DNA of 64,000 bases from NCBI GenBank assembly GCA_009733575.1, contig ML769555.1, positions 1 to 64,000 of the forward strand, read 5' to 3'. Shown piece after piece: positions 57,701 through 64,000 of this stretch; within the stretch, counting starts at the first letter, position 1; every line of letters starts with the position of its first letter. The DNA is from Gymnopus androsaceus JB14 (lineage: Eukaryota > Basidiomycota > Agaricomycetes > Agaricales > Omphalotaceae). The notes below the pieces were generated by a model. The model did no database searches. It was not told where the DNA came from and saw nothing but the letters and a program-made list of their open reading frames with translations. The translations under genes were made by a program, and so were the position numbers.

Positions 57701-58600
57701 ATCTGGTCTCTTACTTAAGGCTCTTGATCATACCATGGCCCTCTTTCAGGCAACAATAATAGCCTGTTGATACACAATGACAATCTTGTGGGCCAATGCC
57801 TTTTGAGATTATCTCAACACTTGGGTGAAGGATTTACGAACCCTTTATCCACACACTTGAGAGGGTAGGCCTCAACCAAATATTCATACTGCTGGACATA
57901 TATATGACTTTTTTTATTTTACTCTTTGGACCTGTCCTTTCATGGTGGTGTTTCCTATTTGAACGCTTGATCGGTGCTTTGCAGAAAATCAACACAAATG
58001 ATCATATCGGTGGTAAGTCACCTCAGATTGGCCCTGTGCTCAATCCCAATAGTAATTTTTTCTTTTTAGGTGCCATGGAATCTGCCATCATGAAGTCTGT
58101 GGCTCATACAGCAAATCTTTGCCCCTGGCTTCATTGTCCTGCTTGTCCTGAGGCAGTTTGACAGCTCAAGGTTCTGTTTGACAAGTGCTTTGTTCCAGCC
58201 AATGCCCCCAGTCAAACAAATGAATTTGTTGCAATCAAGGGTGTATGTCGTGCCTATGCTAAACACAACTGCGTCAATTTTTCTGGTTCATCTACCCACG
58301 GAAGCAATGCTAGCATTATATACAGACCCATTCCAGATGATGCACCTATTGCTGGCCAAATTCAATGGCTCAAAAACAAAGGAGACACTGTTCATCTTCA
58401 TGTGAGGCTATATCAACAGTTATCCAAGGCACTCTATGATCCTTTTCTCAGATACCCTCATTTTTCTGCTACAACATATTCTTCAGTACTTGGAGAGAAG
58501 GAGGATGTGATTAATCTCAATGATATCATCTTGCATGCCGCTCACTATGACTACTTTTATGGAAGGTCTATCCTGGTCAATCTTTCTAGACAATGAATAG
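54732..58600 (+). pseudogene. Tnp2-family (CACTA-like) transposase
   Basis: The largest open frame (54732-56738, 668 codons) has a Ser/Thr-rich N-terminus and the Tnp2 core. It includes YATCPACNFM with YPESCTN as a zinc-like CxxC...C block (about 55950-56020), LAFSMHVEFFNPNG, PENMFIGGIIPGPNEPS (about 56457-56508), NHFIRPIVEQF and LPAARKVADG. Downstream frames continue the protein: WDPTKMLVIDVMHCILKGIV (about 56890-56945), FGPVLSWWCFLFERLIGALQ (about 57922-57985) and YDPFLRYPHFSATTYSS (about 58437-58490). In-frame stops near 56790, 56973, 57522, 57600 and 58161 and a frame change near 57860 show inactivity. A likely 51-bp intron at 55607-55657 (GTGAGC...TTAG) keeps frame. Tnp2 proteins catalyse cut-and-paste transposition. 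CACTA-type termini were not found. Confidence 0.88.
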
Positions 58601-59071
58601 ATCATGTAAGGTATTTTTTTGAACATCTTCAATAATGGCCTATGCTACAAATGTCATACCTGTAAAATAGACACGCCAAACATATAGAATATGACCGCTG
58701 GTTGTCAGGAACCATTACACCTGTATAAATAAATTACATTCCACCAAATAAATGCTAATACTAAGTAATAGTGTATATTCCCTGAGTTTGATGTACAAAT
58801 ATATAGACTCAGCTGATATTGCAATAATAATAAATTAAAACATGACAAGTCCTCGTGGATCTAATTAATTAAGTACTGATAAGCTGTCATCAGGCCAAAA
58901 TTTACCCGGTGGATCCCCATGACCCCTCTGGGCACCTGAATAGTGCTCCAGGGCACTTCAGGCCTTGGCTGATAGCTTACATGGCTTGTCAGCGTTGGGA
59001 CCAGCCATACCAGGGCTATATGATAGGGCGCTTATTTCTTTATTATAGCTAATGAAATTTTTAAAAAAACA
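58601..59071. other. Spacer after the transposase; element end not found
   Basis: AT-rich. Contains CTGTCATCAGGCCAAAA (about 58884-58900), which also occurs at 47993-48009 just inside the inverted-end element. No terminal inverted repeat for the Tnp2 element is evident. Confidence 0.4.
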
Positions 59072-59184
59072 CTAGTGGCCAGTACGACAACATTTAGTGG
59101 GCCCTCCTTCAGTATCTCCTTCAGTATCTCCCACATCTCCTGCACCTATGGATTTCTGCTTCCTCCCATGACACTTATTTCTAC

Positions 59185-59245
59185 TCCCGCTCTTGTTCCC
59201 ATTCCCATTCCCATTTCCATTCCCGTTCCCACTCCCACTGTCAAT
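59185..59245. repeat. CCCATT hexanucleotide microsatellite
   Basis: CCCATTCCCATTCCCATTTC and variants, about eight units. In the minus-strand gene it encodes an alternating Gly-Asn tract near the C-terminus. Confidence 0.85.
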
Positions 59246-61537
59246 GACATAATTTCCAGTTTCTTCATGAAGTAAACCATCAACGACAAATGTAACATCC
59301 TCCACATACTCTTTCCAAAGCTCGGTAAAGGCGACTTCTTATGAAACTTCTGCCTCAGCCCACCACCACAGACAAATAAGAACCAAGTAGAGACCGTTGA
59401 CTCCAGGTTTTCTAATGGTGCTCCACAAATCGGCTGGACCTTTAACCTGAAGCATGGGTCCATCATTAGGCTTCCTCCAATCAGGATTAATCGACCTCCA
59501 CCATTCTTGAAATTGCTGACTGAAATCTGCGGAGTTGCCAATGCGCTGGGGTGAATACGTGGAAGCCCTCCTGCTCCTTGCCCAATAACCCACATCCCAT
59601 GGACAACCTAAGGCTACCAGGTTCAAAGCCTGAGAACTTCTGTATGAAACCTCAAGGCATACCCACTTCTGAACCAAGGGACACCAGGCTGGGAGTTTGG
59701 GTTTTCCCATAAACTGCTCCTGTGCGGTCTTCAACCAGCTGAGATGACTAGGAATTGCAATGGTCTGGGTAGACAAAGGTATAGCAACAGAAGGAACTTG
59801 AGGAGGACCTTCGTATACCGGCGATGGTGGATTGTCTGAAGGGACCGGCAATGGTGAATTGTCTGAAGGGACCAGCTGAGCATTTGAGGAACAAGCAGCA
59901 GAGGTTCTGGATTAGACAAAGGAGGGGTAGATCCATGAGACAGCAATGCTTCTTTGGATGTAGCCCGGCCACGTTTACGCAAAACTCTATCTGGAGCAGG
60001 TACGTTGACTTGGGTCTTCCTGCAACCAGACTTCTCCCCAGGCCCATGACTCATAGACAATCCCAACGCATTTACTGCTTCATCCAGCCCCAACTCCTTA
60101 AAAAAGGCTTGATTTCGCGCAATATTCCTAGCTCTTTCACACTCATAAGGAGTTCGTCCGGGATAGACATTGGCCTTGTGCGAGGATGGGGAGCGTGAGC
60201 GGGATTCTGAACCAGAGGAAGTGGAACGGGAGCGAGAGGAACGCGAGCTAGACCTGGCACTTGAATGGGAGCTGCAATGGGAGCTGCAATCCAACCGCTG
60301 GTGACCACGACCATGACGCGTGTTTGTAGACAAGCCTTCATCGTCAGGTTTATCTGCAGGCTTCTCCCTGCTTTGGTCTTCATCTTCATTGGGCTCTTTT
60401 ATTGGAAGCAAGCCGTCCAAAGCTTTCCCTAAAGATATGTTAAAATTACATTTGACCATAAAAGAATTCGCACACACACCTTTTGCCTCCTCATAACCAG
60501 CCTGCATGAACTTGATCAAGTGCTTCCCAAATATCTCCTTGAATCCCGCTGGATCATATTCATTCACCTTCTTCCCTTCAACTTCACCCGCGCTGACACT
60601 AGAGAACAATTGGAATACATCAAATAAGTTTAGGAATTGTGACATTACAAAACAGTGCCTACGTCTCAAAGAAAACCGACAGTTCTCCACCTTCCGCGCT
60701 ATCTTCCACCTCATAGGCAACAATTACCACCTTGGCTTTCAGCAATTGGCTGAACTTGGCCACCAGAGGATCTGCAACTCCCGCGAATTTTTGATGTGCA
60801 CTTCCAGAGTACCATGAGCAATTGATTTAATATGGGGAAAAGCAAAGCAGACTCACAAACTAACATCATCATCCACTAAGTTTCCTTGAGCTTCAGCCTC
60901 CTCCTGTTCCTTCTTCCTTGCCCTCACTTTTGTCTGGTATTCTTCCTCTCTCTCCTTTGCGATCGCATCTTTGACTTCTTGCATGGACTTTTCAAGTTCT
61001 TCCTTTGCGAAACAGATTTCAAACACAAGGAATTTCTTCCTGTCCGTCCTCCCTTCTTCCTTGAATGCAACCTGAGCACGCTCATGCACACCCTGACCAT
61101 AGACTGGATGCGTGAGGAAAACATGCTCGGAGGTACGGTGCCTAACAGACGGGTGTGAAGTTGTTTCCATAGGTTTCATAGCTGCCTCAAAGGGATTGCG
61201 GGAGATATTTGAAGCAGCCGACTTCCTGTTGTTAAAATACTCAGAAAGTTTCTGAAAAGTTTTATTAGACAAATGCAAATTAAGCCTTGAATTGGATAAA
61301 CAAATACCTTCTTCAAATCCTTTTCCTTCATTTTCTTCTCCACTGCCTCACTATCTTCCTTCTCCTTGTACTCTGGGAATTTTTTGTACCATTCAGGCCA
61401 AAACAAGGACCAAAATGCTGACTTCTTTCCAGATATCTTGTTGTACTCAGGCACTTTCGACTGAAGGTAAGCTTCTTCTGCCTCAGGCCAAGTAGATCTT
61501 GGCCCCCGCCTTTTCTTCATCTGAGGAATTGCCAAAA

Positions 61538-62612
61538 TGTGAGACCCGGTGCACGAAACGGATCTCAAACCAACGTATCCCGAATGTCTCGCACCTAGAT
61601 GTAGGTGGAGACCAAATGCGACCACCCGGGGTAACCGTGCCATAAGGTGGGTCTGGACAGTAGTATGAGTGTTGTACGGAACAGTACAAGCCTCAGAGGT
61701 GCAAGGAACAGTGTACGGGCCACCCGCTGACGTAATCAGGAGGAAGCGGGTGGTATTGTGGTCCAACGACCAGAAATGAGTGGGAGTGGATGGAATATGG
61801 GTGAAGGAGTGGTCCAAAAAGGTGTAATAAGTCCATATATGGATAATGCGGATGGAATACAGCAAATGCGGACGGAAATAGCGTGAGAGCGGGTGGAATA
61901 GGGTGAAAGCGGGCGGAAATAGCGTGGGAGCGAACGGAATAGTGCAAAAGCGGACGGAAATAGCGTGGGAGTGGATGGAATAGGGTGAGAGCGGGTGGAA
62001 ATAGCGTGGGAGCGGGCGGAATTGAGTGAAAGCGGACGGTCCCAGAGGTTCTAGAGGTAGCAAAACCCAAATAGGAAGCTCCCGGGGAGCTTTGATTGTA
62101 AAGTTGTAAACAGAGATAGAAGACAGTGAGCTCTGGACGTAGATTTGGTATCTACGGACAGAGCCTCGCAGTTAATGCAGATGACAGTGGGCCTTCGAAC
62201 GGAGCTCGGAAGGCACAGCTGGTTAGAACAGATAGAAATAGAGAGACAGAGACAGAGACAGAGCAAAACGGGATCGATTCGGTAACAATGGTAATAACAG
62301 ACTAGGGTGCATGGACTCGGGGTGTCTACTTATATACTGTAGGGTGGCTGTGTAAGTCGTCGGGAGGGCCTGATGGATGGTTATCAAGTGCGGGAGGCAC
62401 CTGGGAGGCAGGATAAGTGGTAATCACATGTAGAAAGTGCCCGGCAGGCAGGATAAATGGTAATAAGCATGGAAAGCGCCCGCAATGTAGGTAATGAGTG
62501 CGGGAAGTATCCGCGGATGGTCAGGAAGCGTGGGAAGTATCCGCGGACGGTCAGGAAGCGTGGGAAACATCAGCAGGTGGATAGCGGATGAGAAATGAGC
62601 CAAGGCCTGACA
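61538..62612 (+). mobile_element. Solo LTR, copy 2, with CAAAA target duplication
   Basis: Starts TGTGAGACCCGGTGCAC and ends AAGGCCTGACA; CAAAA occurs at 61533-61537 and 62613-62617. It is homologous to 31071-32119 over the full length, with the same internal tandem units (about 61860-62035). A 35-bp duplication (GTGGGAAGTATCCGCGGA units, about 62501-62570) is present here and not in copy 1. It interrupts the first exon of the minus-strand gene. The 295-codon minus-strand frame 61176-62063 is a chance fusion of LTR repeats with real exon sequence. Confidence 0.95.
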
Positions 62613-62771
62613 CAAAAGAGAAGTGTTTGTAATATTTTCGTTGTTTGTAATATTTTTGTCGTTTAAAGAACCAGGCTCCAAGACGATTTCAGATGATGAA
62701 TCATGGCCAGCAGCAGGAGGCTCATAATTGTGAGTTTCCGTAGCTTTATTGGGTTCGGAATCAATATCCAT

Positions 62772-63188
62772 TTGGTGAAGATTGAAGTTGAAATTATTTG
62801 AGTCACAGAAAAATGTGATCTTACACTCGTGCATCAATGAGAATAGTGACAATTTCGATTTTGTTGATTACTCTGTTTTAGCCACTCTCATGCACCTGGG
62901 TGCATTCTTTGCTTACATCTTTATTTTTCTGCTTGCTACTGCAAGAATGCTTGATAAACAACATGAGTCACTTACATTAACTATTTTCTTTTAAATTTTT
63001 TATGTTTTCTTCCCCACGCGCTGCTAACATGAGGGCTCAACTTTGGCATCTGAAAGGGATGCAGTGCGTGTTTTTTGTGATGCAGCATATCCCGAGGGCT
63101 CAACCTTGGCGTCTGGTGGACTGCTGCTCACCTCTTTGAACTTTCTTTTTTTTGTATATCTCTTGTATTCTTTAGCTGTTACTGAACT
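62772..63188. other. Spacer between divergent genes
   Basis: Non-coding; the repeated phrase CGAGGGCTCAACCTTGGC / TGAGGGCTCAACTTTGGC (63032 and 63093) is a short direct repeat. Promoters of the divergent genes on either side would lie here. Confidence 0.4.
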
Positions 63189-63194
63189 GTGCAC

Positions 63195-64000
63195 ATTCTA
63201 GTACGATCCGGAAAAGAGTTTAGGGCTTATGCTCTCACTCCCGGCCAGCCTATCCAAGGACCAATGGATTTCGACCTCTCACTTGCAATGGACAACAGCA
63301 AGGCAGACAATAATGCAGATTCCGACAACTTTGACAACTCCGAGGATCACAACATTGATCTTGAGAGTGACCTCTCGGATATATCCGATCTTGGTAACAT
63401 TGGCGACCTTGAAGAAACACCACATGACTCCATTCCATCACCTCGACCTTTTGCCCTCTCCGACTATGTCCCTAACTTCCTCCATCCTTTCCTTTCAAAA
63501 TCCTCTTCATTGGAAGACCGCGACCAAACCGACAGTGAAGAGCCAGTCCTCAGCCAACAGACAGGTCCCGAAGCTTGCAAACATTGGAAACAGGCAGAAA
63601 ACCGTGCCAAGCGCAAGGTCAAACGCACGCTTTGACACAGCAGGCCCTCAAAACTGCACTCAAGCAGGTCGCCCTCCGTAGAGCCGCCGAGTCCCAGGCT
63701 CTGAATACAGGGGATTTATTTGAGACAGAACAACTCCTGGTCAACAAGGGTGCTTGGTCTGGCCTTCGCCAAATTCTGGACAAGATTGTTCCAGACCTCA
63801 CTGCACTGGCTGGGGATGGGTATCGTATGGAATTGGTGAACTGGGATGGCAGGTGAGTTGCTGCTACATTTTCATTTTCTCTATGGGACTAACGGCGTTG
63901 AACGCTAGGGAGTCTTACACTGTTGTTGATAAGAGCGGACGCATCATCACCGTGTTAGCAGGTAAACCGAGAGACAATAACTGGGATGCCATCATGGCCG
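63195..64000 (+). pseudogene. 5' part of a TET/JBP-associated Agaricomycete family
   Basis: The frame from about 63195 is acidic and Asp/Ser-rich (DLESDLSDISDLGNIGDLEE). Near 63615 the frame shifts by one base and continues QQALKTALKQVALRRAAES to LVNWDGR. A good intron follows (63853-63908, GTGAGT...ACTAAC...CTAG), then ESYTVVDKSGRIITVLAG and KPRDNNWDAIMA to the window end. I remember this WDGR then GRIIxVLAGxPxDxxWD arrangement as the N-terminal module of a multicopy Agaricomycete family whose C-terminus is a TET/JBP-like 2OG oxygenase. That part would lie beyond 64000 and is not seen here. The frameshift suggests a pseudogene unless it is a sequencing error. Confidence 0.5.

Larger units (their letters stand above)
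59072..62771 (-). pseudogene. Agaricomycete KRRG/WPxAE hypothetical family, split by a solo LTR
   Basis: The likely start is MDIDSEPN (ATG at 62771). The first exon is cut by a solo LTR at 61538-62612; without it and one CAAAA the frame reads through into PQMKKRRGPRSTWPEAEEAY and FWPEWYKKFPEYKEKE. Introns of ~50-60 bp separate the later exons. Exon 2 (about 61263-60860) has ASNISRNPFEAAMKP, HPVYGQGVHERAQVAF and a coiled coil. The next exons hold VVIVAYEVEDSAEGGELSVF and AGFKEIFGKHLIKFMQAGYE. A Ser/Arg-rich tract (about 60300-60190) follows, then RNIARNQAFFKELGL. After a frame change near 59890 come WWRSINPDWRKPNDG and IRKPGVNGLYLVLICLWWW. A TAA at about 59340 precedes a (GN)n C-terminus. I remember the whole architecture as a multicopy Agaricomycete family of unknown function. 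Confidence 0.65.

Noticed and set aside
59066..59085. CACTAGTGG as a terminus of the Tnp2 element
   Set aside because: Short palindrome with no inverted partner found upstream of the transposase.
61176..62063. 295-codon minus-strand frame, rich in FHPLPRYF-type repeats
   Set aside because: It is translation of the solo LTR tandem array fused by chance to a real exon; the LTR borders with CAAAA duplications cut through it.
1..64000. CRISPR arrays, bacterial operons, rRNA genes
   Set aside because: No regularly spaced repeats with unique spacers, no ribosome-binding-site-led gene strings and no rRNA-like sequence; introns and element types are fungal.

Overview
The window looks like a transposon-rich, gene-poor stretch of a basidiomycete (probably Agaricomycete) chromosome. 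The evidence is short introns of about 45-60 bp with GTRNGT donors and YAG acceptors, Ty3 and Ty1/copia retroelement remains, a Tnp2-type (CACTA-like) transposase, and several gene families that I recognise from memory as expanded in Agaricomycetes. These are a protein-kinase-like gene, a WD40 gene, a P-loop NTPase with a REase-like C-terminus, a GCM-like zinc domain, a KRRG/WPxAE-type hypothetical family and a TET/JBP-associated N-terminal family. Almost every coding region carries stops, frameshifts or insertions, so the window reads as a nested repeat graveyard and I see no clearly intact housekeeping gene.

Layout. 1-5.5 kb: degenerate minisatellite, two coding relics, the second a broken kinase-like gene. 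5.5-9.1 kb: minisatellite, copy A of a ~1.1 kb dispersed repeat, and a 1.57 kb element with ~165 bp terminal inverted repeats. 9.5-14 kb: a small ORF with internal Cys repeats, a WD40 pseudogene (-), exon fragments and two tandem duplications. 14-22 kb: a Ty3-like gag-protease region split by repeats B, B' and C. 22-28.4 kb: a tRNA-like SINE candidate, a second Ty3 gag on the minus strand, LTR-like DNA and a third gag-protease piece. 28.6-34.7 kb: copia RNase H, a MITE, a solo LTR with a perfect 5-bp target duplication, a coding relic and another MITE. 35.5-45.4 kb: LTR-like DNA, a GCM-like ORF, a foldback element, repeat D, an oxygenase-like relic, a coiled-coil family gene and more MITEs. 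45.7-51.8 kb: NTPase-REase relic (-), and a 2.7 kb inverted-end element holding telomere-like repeats and a transposase C-terminal tail. 52-58.6 kb: an ORF relic, then the Tnp2 transposase pseudogene. 59-64 kb: a multi-exon minus-strand gene interrupted by a second solo LTR, then the 5' part of a TET/JBP-associated gene running off the window.

The most informative signals are internal controls. A 232-bp MITE occurs three times, each flanked by TA, and removing it with one TA restores the interrupted sequence. A solo LTR occurs twice with two different perfect 5-bp duplications. Paired repeat copies differ mainly at CpG versus TpG/CpA sites, which fits cytosine-methylation-driven decay of repeats. 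I found no single obvious new system. The best candidates are the 1.57 kb TIR element without a recognisable transposase, the NTPase-REase relic, and the co-occurrence of methylation-type decay with oxygenase-family relics. Gene-family names are recognised from motifs and memory, not from a search.
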